Assembly (NCBI GenBank): GCA_013002885.1
Contig: JABDLS010000042.1
Location: 1 to 64,000, forward strand
DNA: 64,000 nucleotides
Reading direction: 5' to 3'
Source: Gemmatimonadota bacterium
GTDB taxonomy: Bacteria; Gemmatimonadota; Gemmatimonadetes; Longimicrobiales; Gaopeijiaceae
Shown: in pieces, positions 8,673-16,981 of the stretch
How the letters are laid out: each line of letters begins with the position of its first letter
Position numbering within the stretch: position 1 is the stretch's first letter
Position numbers and translations under genes: made by a program
Notes under the pieces: generated by a model
The model's database searches: none
Told to the model about the DNA's origin: nothing
Seen by the model: the letters and a program-made list of their open reading frames with translations, nothing else

Positions 8673-11003
8673 CTAGCCGCCTGCCAGTCGCTCCAGCTCC
8701 TGAAGCATCTGGCGAGAGGGGGTGTGTTCGGGGGAGAACTCCACGGCTCGGCGCGCATGGGGGAGTGCGTCGCCAAAGCGTTCGAGACGGAAGTAGGTCC
8801 GGCCGAGCTCGAAGTGGGCGCGCCCGAGACCGGCGTCGGACGCGACGGCGAGCTCGTACGACGCAGCGGCCTCCTCGTATCGACCCGCCTGCTGGAAGAA
8901 GTTCCCGAGATTGAAGTGGGCGAGAGCCTCGTGCGGATTCAGCCGAATCGCCTCCTCGTAGGCCCGACGAGCTTCTGCCGCCTCTCCGTTGCCCGTGAGA
9001 GCGATGCCCAGATTCACCCAGGCCAGCGGCTGCCGGGCGTCTGCCGCGAGGCTCTGGCGAATGGCGTCCACCGCCAGGGGGAACGCCCCCGCACGGGAGT
9101 GGGTTTGGCCGATGGCGTGGAGAACTCCCGGATCGCCTGGCCGAAGCTCCAGGGCCTTGTCGTACGCGGTGAGGGACCGGTCGAAGTCACCTTCCTCCCG
9201 AGCCCGGTCGCCCAGAAAGCCGAGAGCCAGGACCCAGCGGTCTCGAAGGAGGCCGTCCTCGGGCTCGCGCTCGACGACGCTCACCAGGAAGGCGCGGGTC
9301 TCGGGGTCGTCGCCGAGACTCCAGTGGAGGCTCGCTGCCGCGAGGGACCGAATGTCGAGATCGGCGTCGTTGGACAGCGTCCGGAGATCGGTCTCCACCG
9401 GAGTCGGGAGGGAGTCGGCGTCGGGCTGGAGATAGCCTGCCAGGAGGCGACTCAGCCCCTGGAACTGGGCGAGGGGATCTTCGACGTCGGGGTGCAGAAG
9501 CAGGCGCCCTGCGTCGGCGAGGTTGCGAGCCCGGAACTCCGTGGTGAGGCCTTCGACGGTGGGTCGGTGTGGTTTGACCTCGCCCCACCATTGACGGACC
9601 TGACCCTGGAGTTGCAGGGGCGTCTGGTCGTCGTGGCAGCCGGCGCAGGCACTCTCGATGCCGAGGTCGGCGTCGAAGACCGGGCGAGGTATGGCGATGG
9701 TATGATCGGAGCGTGCGAAGGAGACACCTTCGCCCACCTCCGGGTGCTGGAGATAAGGCATGTGGCAGGAGACACACGTCGATCCCTCCGACCCCTCCGG
9801 ATGGAAGGTGTGGGCCTCCACATCGACGGCCTTGCTGGCGTGACATGAGGTACACTGGCGGTCATCGAGAGGATCGTCGAGAGGCCGCTTGTCGATGTCC
9901 CAGTAGCCTTGACCGTGCGGCTCGTGGCAGCTCACGCAGTCCATGGGGCCGTCGAGGTAGCAGGCGCTACCCAGGTGGGTGGCCTGGTAGGCGAAGGTCC
10001 GCACACGGCCGTCGACGGTGTACGGACGGTCGCCGAGGACGGGGTACTTCAGAGCGTAATACGCCTCGAGGGATTCGCCCGGGAGGTAGCCTTCTCGGAG
10101 CACGTCCTTGAGGGCGTGGCACTGGAAGCAGAGATCGAGAGACTCGTCCTTGTCGAGGTAGGCGAGCGTCTCGATGGCCGCCGGGGCGCCGGCGGCGTAG
10201 TCCGTCGCCGTCACGGCGTCGACGTGTGCCCTGGCCGGACCGTGGCACGACTCGCAGTTCACCTCCAGCGACGTGTAGCTCGTCTCGTATCCCGAGCCCG
10301 GCTCGAGGCGGGTGAGGATCTGGCTGCCGTGGCACTCCTGGCAGTTGGCGAACCGATCGACCGTGCCGATGGGCCGGAGTGGCGGCCAGTCGCCGCAGTC
10401 CGCCAGGGCCATACGGGCCGTGATGGGTTCCCACCCGGCGTTTGTGCGGGACCCCGTATTGCAAAACCAGCTCTCGTCCGTGCCGGACCAGTCCCAGGGG
10501 AGAAAGCGCTCGGTGCCGTCGACGTGCCTGCTGATGAAGCCCTGGGTCCCCCCGCCGAGCATGTGGGCGCGACCGATGACGCCGTCCACGGGGAAGACCT
10601 GCTCGTCGAAGCCGTCCTGGCGTACGACGAACTCGTAGCTGTCGTCGCGGATGCGGGGGATGACGGTGGCATCGGCGAAGTCGATGGCCCGACCGGTGAA
10701 GGGAGCGATCATCGTCTCGACCCCGGGAACTCCACCGGCCCGACCGTGGGTCGACTCGGACCAGAGGGCGTACTGGTCCGCGTGGCAGTCTGCGCATGCC
10801 TCGGCGCCAACGAAGTCGACTGCGGCGACCGTGGACGCCGCGTAGGCCTGAGGCGGCGGGAACTCCGTCGAGCCGCCGACTGCGACCGAGTCGGCACCAT
10901 CGCCTGCGCACCCGCCGAAAGCCGCCGCCACGCTCATCATCGCCAAGAAGATCGTGCGGCTTCGTGACCACGGACCCTTCAGCGCCGGCCCTGGTGGTCT
11001 CAT
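8673..11003 (-). CDS. octaheme c-type cytochrome fused to C-terminal TPR domain, probable lipoprotein
   Basis: This 776-residue protein joins a multiheme cytochrome to tetratricopeptide repeats. I count eight CXXCH haem-binding motifs: CADCH (Cys70), CQECH, CESCH, CFQCH, CVSCH, CTSCH, CVSCH and CAGCH, all in the first 60 percent. The layout resembles the cytochrome c554/doubled-CXXCH group, whose members carry or donate electrons in the periplasm. An N-terminal hydrophobic stretch ends in AAFGGC (Cys32), which looks like a lipobox. The last 190 residues or so hold five or six TPR units, for example WVNLGIALTGNGEAAEARRAY and HFNLGNFFQQAGRYEEAA. The start is the ATG complementary to 11001-11003, which forms an ATGA overlap with the diheme gene. 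Its electron partner and any substrate are unknown. Confidence 0.9.
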   Translation of the reverse strand: MRPPGPALKGPWSRSRTIFLAMMSVAAAFGGCAGDGADSVAVGGSTEFPPPQAYAASTVAAVDFVGAEACADCHADQYALWSESTHGRAGGVPGVETMIAPFTGRAIDFADATVIPRIRDDSYEFVVRQDGFDEQVFPVDGVIGRAHMLGGGTQGFISRHVDGTERFLPWDWSGTDESWFCNTGSRTNAGWEPITARMALADCGDWPPLRPIGTVDRFANCQECHGSQILTRLEPGSGYETSYTSLEVNCESCHGPARAHVDAVTATDYAAGAPAAIETLAYLDKDESLDLCFQCHALKDVLREGYLPGESLEAYYALKYPVLGDRPYTVDGRVRTFAYQATHLGSACYLDGPMDCVSCHEPHGQGYWDIDKRPLDDPLDDRQCTSCHASKAVDVEAHTFHPEGSEGSTCVSCHMPYLQHPEVGEGVSFARSDHTIAIPRPVFDADLGIESACAGCHDDQTPLQLQGQVRQWWGEVKPHRPTVEGLTTEFRARNLADAGRLLLHPDVEDPLAQFQGLSRLLAGYLQPDADSLPTPVETDLRTLSNDADLDIRSLAAASLHWSLGDDPETRAFLVSVVEREPEDGLLRDRWVLALGFLGDRAREEGDFDRSLTAYDKALELRPGDPGVLHAIGQTHSRAGAFPLAVDAIRQSLAADARQPLAWVNLGIALTGNGEAAEARRAYEEAIRLNPHEALAHFNLGNFFQQAGRYEEAAASYELAVASDAGLGRAHFELGRTYFRLERFGDALPHARRAVEFSPEHTPSRQMLQELERLAGG

Positions 11004-11716
11004 CGAGCTTCTCCGCTCCCCGCCCACGCCGGCTGCGAACAGTCACAGAGCTCCCGGATGTGTCCGACCAACGCGCGTATCTGGGTCGACGACAGCATCG
11101 CGCCGAACGCCGGCATCCGGTTGCTCTTGTCCAGGACGAAGCCGCCGACGGCGATGCCGTCGTAGAGGGTATCGTCGGGTCGCTCGGACATGAGCGTCGG
11201 GTCGGCGTGGGCGGTCGGCGTCACCGGAAGGTTCGATGCGTTCCAGCCGTTCCCCGATCCCGTCTCGCCATGGCACGCAGCACAGTGGCGGGCGTACAGT
11301 GCGGCCCCGTCCACTTCGGCTCCCGGTTCGAGGACCGGGGGCGCCTCGGCCGTACCCGTCGGCGGGGGCCGCTCGGGCAGCCCGAGCAGGTAGACGGCGA
11401 GGCGTCGCGATTCCCGCTCCGGCATAGGCTGATGGGGCATCAGCGTTCCGGGGATGGTCCCGGCGGGGTCGCGGAGGACGTCCACGGTGTACGCGAAGTC
11501 CGCCCGTTCGCCGAGGCCGTCGAGTACCGGACCGATCAACCCGCCCGTCCCGTCGATGCGGTGGCAGCCCACGCACGAGAAGCGGCGCTCGAGGGCCCGC
11601 TCGATACGAACGATCTCGACTGCGGTCAGGCTCGCCTCGACGGACTCCTGGGCCTTCAGGGGCGTGGCCTGGAGGGCGGCGGCGGCGAAGAGGAAGAGGG
11701 CGAAGATGGGCTTCAT
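11000..11716 (-). CDS. diheme cytochrome c
   Basis: This exported cytochrome c of 238 residues carries two class I haem domains. The signal peptide is MKPIFALFLFAAAALQATPL followed by KAQ. The first haem motif is CVGCHRID near residue 48 and the second is CAACHGETG near residue 148. Probable axial Met ligands lie in LMPHQPMP and NRMPAFG. The start is the ATG complementary to 11714-11716, with GGAGAGGG about eight bases upstream on the coding strand; the longer open frame upstream overlaps the permease gene and looks spurious. It overlaps the octaheme-TPR gene by the four bases ATGA, so the two cytochromes are almost certainly co-translated and probably exchange electrons. Confidence 0.93.
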   Translation of the reverse strand: MKPIFALFLFAAAALQATPLKAQESVEASLTAVEIVRIERALERRFSCVGCHRIDGTGGLIGPVLDGLGERADFAYTVDVLRDPAGTIPGTLMPHQPMPERESRRLAVYLLGLPERPPPTGTAEAPPVLEPGAEVDGAALYARHCAACHGETGSGNGWNASNLPVTPTAHADPTLMSERPDDTLYDGIAVGGFVLDKSNRMPAFGAMLSSTQIRALVGHIRELCDCSQPAWAGSGEAR

Positions 11717-11778
11717 CGCCGAACCCTCTCCGCCGGTCGGCGGTGTGTCAAGCTGAGGGAGGAGGCCTCTCCCCGCCC

Positions 11779-14448
11779 TCACTCCGCCCGAAGTACCTCG
11801 ATGGGACTCGTTCGGGACGCTCGGGCAGCCGGCACGAAGGACGCCAGAGCGGCGACTCCGAGGAAGAGCCCGAGCACGGAGACGAGGGTCACCGGGTCGT
11901 TCGGACTCACACCGAAGAGGACGGCCGACGCGACCTGACCGAGCCCCACCGCTGCGGCGAGTCCCACGACGAGTCCGATGCCGGTCAGCTTGAGCCCGTC
12001 GCCGACGACGCGTTTGCGAATGTCCGCTGCCGACGCGCCCATGGCGATACGCACCGCCATCTCCTTCTCGCGTTGTGCCACCGAGTAGGAGATGAGGCCG
12101 TAGATGCCCAGGGTCGCGAGGAGGATGGCACCGGCGCCGAAGAGCATCAGGAAGACCGACGCGACACGCCACGGGATGTCGTTTTCTGCGACGACGTCGT
12201 TCATGGGCCGGATGACGGTGGGCATGCTCGGCGCGAGCTCGGACAGCGCGGTGCGGATGCCGGGGGCCAGCTCCGAGGGATCGCCCTGCGACCGCGCGAC
12301 GACGAAGAATCGGCTCGCCGCGCCTTGTGCGGCCGATCGATAGATCTGGGGACGGACCTCGGCCGGGTTCAGGTCGGCGTGGAAGATGTCTTCCACGACG
12401 CCGACGATGGTCAGCGTCGCAGGATCGGCGCGGTCGCCGACGAGAACGGTCTGTCCCAAGGCGCTGCCCGACGGCCAGAATCGGTCGGCGAAAAGGCGGT
12501 TGACGACAGCCACCGGCTCTGCATCGATCCCGTCGAGAGTCGTGAAGTCACGCCCGGCGACGAGCTCGATGGACATGGCATCGAAGTAGTCGGGGTGGAC
12601 GCGATTGAAGGTGGCCAGTGGCCACTCATCGACGGGCGTCCCGACCATGTGCGACGGGACGGTCTGAACCGCAACGGTCTCGTGGTTCTGAGGGAGCCAT
12701 TGGACCGTCGAGACTGCCTCCACCCCAGGGAGTCGGCCTACGGACTCGACGGTCTGCGTGAGGAAGGCACGCCGCTCCTCACCCGAAGGGTACTCTTGAG
12801 CCGTGAGGTTGACTTCAACGGTAACCACGCGGTCAGGGTCGAAACCGAGGTCCAGGGCCTGGACCGACGCGAAGCTGCGTAGGGTGAGTCCGGCGCCGGT
12901 GAGGAGGACGACAGCGAGGGCGACCTGTGCGACCACCAGAACTTGTCGACCCCGCGACGTACCGAGCCCGTTCGATCCCTTGGCTCCCTCCTTCAGTCCG
13001 GTCACGAGGTCGGTTTTCGACGCGCTCATCGCGGGCAGGAGTCCGAACACGACGGGTGTCACCAACGTCACGGCGAGGGAGAACGCCAGGACCATGCCGT
13101 CGATGGTGACGCCCCCGATCTTGAAGAGCCCCTCGGGAATCACCGGGTTCACCAGGGAGGTGAGGAGGTACGCGAGCCCGATGCCCAGCGCTCCACCCAG
13201 AAGCGCCAGGACGGTGCTTTCGGTGACGAGCTGCCGCACGATGCGGCCTCGGGCGGCACCCATCGCCGACCTCACCGACACCTCCCGCACGCGGCCGCTT
13301 CCCCTGGCCAGCGTGAGACTCGCGACGTTGGCGCACGCGATGAGGAGGACAAAGCCCACCGCGGCGAGTAGCACGAGGAAGAGGACGTTGACGATGTCCC
13401 ATGCGAAGTTGAGCGCCTCACGGATCGGCTTGATCGTGACGCCATCCATCTTCCCGTCGACATCGGGATACTGGCGTGAGAGTTCGGCTTGGATACCCGT
13501 GAGCTCCCCCCGGGCTCGCTCGATCGTCCACCCGTCGGCGAGACGTCCGACGAGGAGGTAGGCCTCTCGATCGCGGTTGTCGGTCGCCGATGCCTGGAGG
13601 GGTACCCAGATCTTCACTTCGCCGTATGGGAAGTTGAAGTCGGGGGGCATGACGCCCACGACTGTATGCTGGACGCCATCGAGGGTAATGGGCCGCCCGA
13701 TGAGGCTCGGGTCGCCCTGATAGCGGCGTTCCCATAGCCCGTGGTCGAGCACCACGACCGGCTCCGCATCCGGAGCACCGTCGCCTGGGAGGAACGTGCG
13801 ACCCATGGCGGGACGTACGTCGAGAACATCGAACATGTTCTCCGTCAGGCGTCCGAACGTCATCTGCTCGGGGGCTTCGACGCCGGTGACATTGATCGAG
13901 CCGTAGTTGTAGGCGGCCAGGTCGTCGAAGGCGCGGGTCCGCGCTCTCCAGTCGACAAACTGGGGAAAGGAGAAGCGAGCCATGTCGAAGCCGAGGACGG
14001 GATCGACCTGGTTGACCTGGACCAACTCGTCCGCCTCGCCGAAGGGGAGAGGGCGGAAGAGGTAGGGGTTCATCACGCTGAAAATCGTAGTGTTCGCCGC
14101 GATGCCGAACGCCAGCGTCAGCACCACCAGCCCCGCGTATCCCGGAGCACGACGGATCGCGCGGAATGCGTACTTCAGGTTCTGCCTCAACTCATCCATC
14201 GACATCATCTCCCGCCTCCTCTCCCTTCGTCCACGTTCGGTTTGCATGCGTGCGCAGTACGTGCGCGTCTCGTCGATGTCGCCGAAGCGTCGCCGGGCCT
14301 CTGCCCACGCCTCGGATTCACCCCACCCCGCGTCCGTCAGCTCCTCGACCTCCGACTCCAGATGATGCTGGAGCTCGTCGTCGACGGCCGATCGGACATC
14401 CGAGCGAGAGGCCCGGTCCAGTCGAAAGGCACGCTTGAAGTCCGCCAC
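11779..14448 (-). CDS. MacB/FtsX-like ABC transporter permease (ADOP type)
   Basis: This 889-residue permease belongs to the large 'acidobacterial duplicated orphan permease' class. It contains an N-terminal soluble helical segment (ADFKRAFRLDR to the RRFGDIDE region), a first membrane helix near residue 100 (LVVLTLAFGIAANTTIF), then two periplasmic MacB-core domains, each followed by an FtsX bundle. DVVAENDIPWRVASVFLMLF leads into the last bundle, and the tail ends SRTSPIEVLRAE, a classic FtsX ending. I choose the GTG complementary to 14446-14448: GAGGGG lies just upstream, and the PadR stop is 11 bp away. No ATPase gene is adjacent, which is usual for these orphan permeases. Transported substrate is unknown. 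Confidence 0.92.
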   Translation of the reverse strand: MADFKRAFRLDRASRSDVRSAVDDELQHHLESEVEELTDAGWGESEAWAEARRRFGDIDETRTYCARMQTERGRRERRREMMSMDELRQNLKYAFRAIRRAPGYAGLVVLTLAFGIAANTTIFSVMNPYLFRPLPFGEADELVQVNQVDPVLGFDMARFSFPQFVDWRARTRAFDDLAAYNYGSINVTGVEAPEQMTFGRLTENMFDVLDVRPAMGRTFLPGDGAPDAEPVVVLDHGLWERRYQGDPSLIGRPITLDGVQHTVVGVMPPDFNFPYGEVKIWVPLQASATDNRDREAYLLVGRLADGWTIERARGELTGIQAELSRQYPDVDGKMDGVTIKPIREALNFAWDIVNVLFLVLLAAVGFVLLIACANVASLTLARGSGRVREVSVRSAMGAARGRIVRQLVTESTVLALLGGALGIGLAYLLTSLVNPVIPEGLFKIGGVTIDGMVLAFSLAVTLVTPVVFGLLPAMSASKTDLVTGLKEGAKGSNGLGTSRGRQVLVVAQVALAVVLLTGAGLTLRSFASVQALDLGFDPDRVVTVEVNLTAQEYPSGEERRAFLTQTVESVGRLPGVEAVSTVQWLPQNHETVAVQTVPSHMVGTPVDEWPLATFNRVHPDYFDAMSIELVAGRDFTTLDGIDAEPVAVVNRLFADRFWPSGSALGQTVLVGDRADPATLTIVGVVEDIFHADLNPAEVRPQIYRSAAQGAASRFFVVARSQGDPSELAPGIRTALSELAPSMPTVIRPMNDVVAENDIPWRVASVFLMLFGAGAILLATLGIYGLISYSVAQREKEMAVRIAMGASAADIRKRVVGDGLKLTGIGLVVGLAAAVGLGQVASAVLFGVSPNDPVTLVSVLGLFLGVAALASFVPAARASRTSPIEVLRAE

Positions 14449-14459
14449 GAGGTCGCCCC

Positions 14460-14804
14460 TCAGGCCTCGTCGGGCATTGGCTCGAGAACCTTGGAGACGG
14501 CGGCTGCGTAGCGCCGCCAGAAGCCCACCTCCCGGTCGAGCTGCCGAAGACCAGAGGGCGTGAGGCGGTAGTATTTGGCCCGGCGCCCCTTCTCCGAAAC
14601 GCCCCACTCTGCCTCGATCCAACCCGATTTCTCCATTCGATGGAGTGCCTGGTAGAGGGCTGAATCCTGAAGTTCGAGCTCGCCGTCGGAGCGGCTTCGA
14701 ATCGAACGGGACACCTCGAAGCCATGCCGTGGCCCTGTCGTCAGCGTCTGGAGGATGACCAGATCCACCGTGCCGGGAAGCAGTCCTCGGTTCCGTTCCG
14801 TCAT
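14460..14804 (-). CDS. PadR family transcriptional regulator
   Basis: This 114-residue winged-helix protein has the PadR core: LPGTVDLVILQTLTTGPRHG, then the recognition region with SALYQALHRMEKSGWIEAEW and the wing GRRAKYYRLTPSG. PadR proteins act as repressors that respond to toxic small molecules or cell-envelope signals. The gene lies directly upstream of the MacB/FtsX-like permease on the same strand with an 11-bp gap, a pairing that is very common in Acidobacteria and Gemmatimonadota and implies that PadR controls its own operon. A perfect palindrome at 14863-14877 upstream is a candidate operator. Confidence 0.94.
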   Translation of the reverse strand: MTERNRGLLPGTVDLVILQTLTTGPRHGFEVSRSIRSRSDGELELQDSALYQALHRMEKSGWIEAEWGVSEKGRRAKYYRLTPSGLRQLDREVGFWRRYAAAVSKVLEPMPDEA

Positions 14805-15131
14805 GTCGCCATCCCGATGTCTGAGCAGACCACCGTCTCGAGAACCGAGTCAGGGTCGTTGACCTCACTTAGTGAGGGCAAGGACGCTAGCCACTACGAT
14901 GAAGCCTGGCAAGAGTTTCACGACTCGGGACATGCTGACCTCTTGACTCCCTGGGCAGCCACATTGGACCCGCCTGCCTCCTCCTCCTGCTCCACTCGCC
15001 GTACGCCTGGCCCGGGAATCGCGTATCTTCACGCTCTTCGTTCCGGAGGGGGGCGCAATTTCGTGGATGCCAAATCGGGCGCGGTGGATCTTTACCGCAT
15101 CCCTGGTGGCCGCGGTTCCTGTGGAGGCTGC
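14805..15131. other. 327-bp divergent intergenic region between padR and a membrane protein gene
   Basis: This is one of the few gaps longer than 300 bases. It holds the palindrome at 14863-14877 near padR. It also holds a 22-codon open frame at 15067-15135 (MPNRARWIFTASLVAAVPVE, then AA) whose stop overlaps the ATG of the next gene as ATGA; this could be a leader peptide but may be chance. A TTGACT at 14943 could be a -35 element facing right, but no convincing -10 follows at the right spacing. I see no RNA gene or riboswitch. Confidence 0.5.
14863..14877. promoter_or_regulatory. candidate PadR operator palindrome
   Basis: CCTCACT-T-AGTGAGG is a perfect 7+7 inverted repeat around one base, lying about 60 bases upstream of the padR start. 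Position and symmetry suit autoregulation by the dimeric PadR protein; binding is inferred, not shown. Confidence 0.45.
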
Positions 15132-15830
15132 ATGACTGGTGACACCTGTACCGCGGGCCCCGAGGGGCCCTCCGCGGAGGCGTCCACCGGGAATCCCAAG
15201 AAGTCTGGCCACTGGCTCGCCTGCTTCGTCGCCGCGGGGTGGATCTTCCTCGGGCCTCCTTCCCACGCTGCTGCCCAAACGTACGAAGGCGACACCTGGA
15301 CGACCGTCGCCGGCGCGAGCCTGGGCCTCTACTCGGGAAGCGTCATGGGCGTCCTGGGGACGATGATGCCGTGCAACCGGACCCTGGCGGGGGACCGGTG
15401 CGTGGCGTCCGGTGTGGGCACTGGAGCGGCCATGGGTATGGTCATGGGCGGCCTCATCGGCGCACAGAACACCAACGCTCTCGACATCCGCGCCGAGAAC
15501 GCCGGTATCGGCCTGGTAGCGGGCGCGGTCGTGGGCGTCGGACTGCGATGGGCCGTGCGCCAGTATGGCTGGACCGATGTGGGCACGGCAGCTCTGGTGG
15601 GCGGCGCCATCGGCGCCGCGCCGGTGGGATCGGCGATGGGCGTCGGTGCCGGTGTTGCCGTTGGGGCCCTGGCCTGGTGGCTCGTCCCGGACGCCACCAT
15701 AGCCGATCTGGCCATGATCTCTCTGCTCGGGCTTGCGGTCGGTGGAATGGTGGATTGGGCGGATGGCGCCGCTTCGGCGAAGTCAGACCGTCCGCCGCCG
15801 ACCTTCCCCCTCTTCACGATCCACTTCTGA
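15132..15830 (+). CDS. glycine-rich multi-helix membrane protein of unknown function
   Basis: I do not recognise a named family. The 232-residue product begins with a short polar stretch and a signal-like segment (WLACFVAAGWIFLGPPSHA, then AAQ), followed by a mature part rich in Gly and Ala with small-residue helices such as GAAMGMVMGGLIGAQ, AGIGLVAGAVVGVGL and ALVGGAIGAAPVGSAMG. Two Cys residues flank MPCNRTLAGDRCVA. The pattern resembles glycine-zipper outer-envelope proteins. The ATG at 15132 is chosen because the segment before the signal peptide is short; upstream in-frame sequence looks non-coding. The stop overlaps the following lipoprotein start (TGATG at 15828-15832), so the two genes are probably co-translated. 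Confidence 0.7.
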   Translation: MTGDTCTAGPEGPSAEASTGNPKKSGHWLACFVAAGWIFLGPPSHAAAQTYEGDTWTTVAGASLGLYSGSVMGVLGTMMPCNRTLAGDRCVASGVGTGAAMGMVMGGLIGAQNTNALDIRAENAGIGLVAGAVVGVGLRWAVRQYGWTDVGTAALVGGAIGAAPVGSAMGVGAGVAVGALAWWLVPDATIADLAMISLLGLAVGGMVDWADGAASAKSDRPPPTFPLFTIHF

Positions 15831-16981
15831 TGCCGTCTGTCTTCCGATCGAGGGTCGCCCTCCTGGGCCTCGCAATCGCGGTGGCCGCGTGTGGCTTCAA
15901 CTCCACCATGGAGCGAGCCGTGCCCGTCGAATCCTACTGCTCCTTGGAGACCCGACCGCCGGCGGTTTCGGCACCTCCTGACACCACCGAGCTCCGGTGG
16001 TACCGCGCTGCGCAGGAACGGGACGTGGAACTGTCCTCGCGTTGGTGTGCAACGGTCGGTGAACCCGTCTTTCGTCCGGATCCGGCTTCGGGTTTCCCCG
16101 ACTGGACCCAAGGCCGTGAGCTGGAGGCTTTCACCTGGAACGTGGATGTCGGGGGAGGGGACCTCTTCGCGTTCCTTCGCTCAGAGACGGGTCTGGACTG
16201 CTCGGACCCGGCCCGGGCGGTGGCGTCCGGGCCCGGGCCCCTCGTTCTTCTCGTTCAGGAAGCCTGGCGGCGGTCCGACGAGCTGCCGGTCGTGGAGAGT
16301 AGCTCTGATGTTCCCTGGACCGTGGATCCCGACCGGGGCCCCGACGGAGGTGCCGACATCGTGGAGGTGGCCGAACGATGTGGTCTGGCCTTGCTTTACG
16401 TCCCCTCGGCGCGGAACGGACCGGACTCGGGGGACCGTCCTCGAGAAGACAAGGGCAACGCCATTCTGTCGTCCATCCCCCTCACGGCGCCCATTGCATT
16501 CGACCTTCCTTTCGAGGCAGGGCGGAAAGTGGCGGTGGCGGCTACGGTGCGGGCACCCGGTGGTGAGCGAGTCAGGATCGTCAGCGCTCACTTCGATGTC
16601 GCGTCGACGCTCACGCGAACCCTCCTGAGCGGCAACCAGACCCGAGCGCGTCAGGCCGATGGCCTCATCGAAGGACTCCGAAGGGCCGAGGACGAGGGCC
16701 CCCTGAATGGTGTGACCCTGCTGGGGGGCGACTTCAACACGTGGTCGGCGCGCGAAACGGCCCTCAAGAGGATGAGAGCCTCGTTCCCGGACTCTCCCGA
16801 GTGGGACGGCGAGTCCACGTGGCGACCCCTCGGCCTCCCCGTGGATCACTTCTTCTTTCGCCGAGGGCCCTTCGACAATGTCTCGGTCAGCGAATACGCC
16901 CGGCTCGAGACCGACTACGGGTCGGATCACTTCGGCCGTCGCATCGTCGTCGAGTATGCGCCTAGCGCGGTACCCGACTGA
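15830..16981 (+). CDS. endonuclease/exonuclease/phosphatase-fold lipoprotein
   Basis: This 383-residue exported protein has an EEP (DNase I-like) fold. The signal ends in the lipobox IAVAAC with Cys21, so it should be lipid-anchored. Metal and catalytic motifs are in order: WNVD, then QEAWRRSD with the metal-binding Glu, SAHFDVAST, GGDFNTWSARE with the catalytic Asp-Phe-Asn, and GSDHFGRR with the final Asp-His pair. Relatives hydrolyse nucleic acids, phospholipids, sphingomyelin or inositol phosphates, and the target cannot be chosen from sequence. The gene starts at the ATG overlapping the previous stop. Its 3' end overlaps the convergent methyltransferase gene by 20 bp. Confidence 0.85.
   Translation: MPSVFRSRVALLGLAIAVAACGFNSTMERAVPVESYCSLETRPPAVSAPPDTTELRWYRAAQERDVELSSRWCATVGEPVFRPDPASGFPDWTQGRELEAFTWNVDVGGGDLFAFLRSETGLDCSDPARAVASGPGPLVLLVQEAWRRSDELPVVESSSDVPWTVDPDRGPDGGADIVEVAERCGLALLYVPSARNGPDSGDRPREDKGNAILSSIPLTAPIAFDLPFEAGRKVAVAATVRAPGGERVRIVSAHFDVASTLTRTLLSGNQTRARQADGLIEGLRRAEDEGPLNGVTLLGGDFNTWSARETALKRMRASFPDSPEWDGESTWRPLGLPVDHFFFRRGPFDNVSVSEYARLETDYGSDHFGRRIVVEYAPSAVPD

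Noticed and set aside
8532-9848. 438-codon plus-strand frame
   Set aside because: It lies opposite the TPR part of the octaheme cytochrome gene and only mirrors its codon bias.
9909-10967. 352-codon plus-strand frame
   Set aside because: It is antisense to the multiheme region with eight CXXCH motifs and lacks any domain of its own.
11730-11743. CCGCCG-GT-CGGCGG inverted repeat between the permease stop and the diheme cytochrome start
   Set aside because: The stem is short, has only a 2-nt loop and no T-run, and GC-rich DNA yields such repeats by chance; I do not call it a terminator.
14865-14933. 22-codon hydrophobic frame on the minus strand (MSRVVKLLPGFIVVASVLAL...)
   Set aside because: It looks like a signal peptide but stops at once, inside the PadR palindrome; no continuing frame or ribosome-binding site supports a gene.
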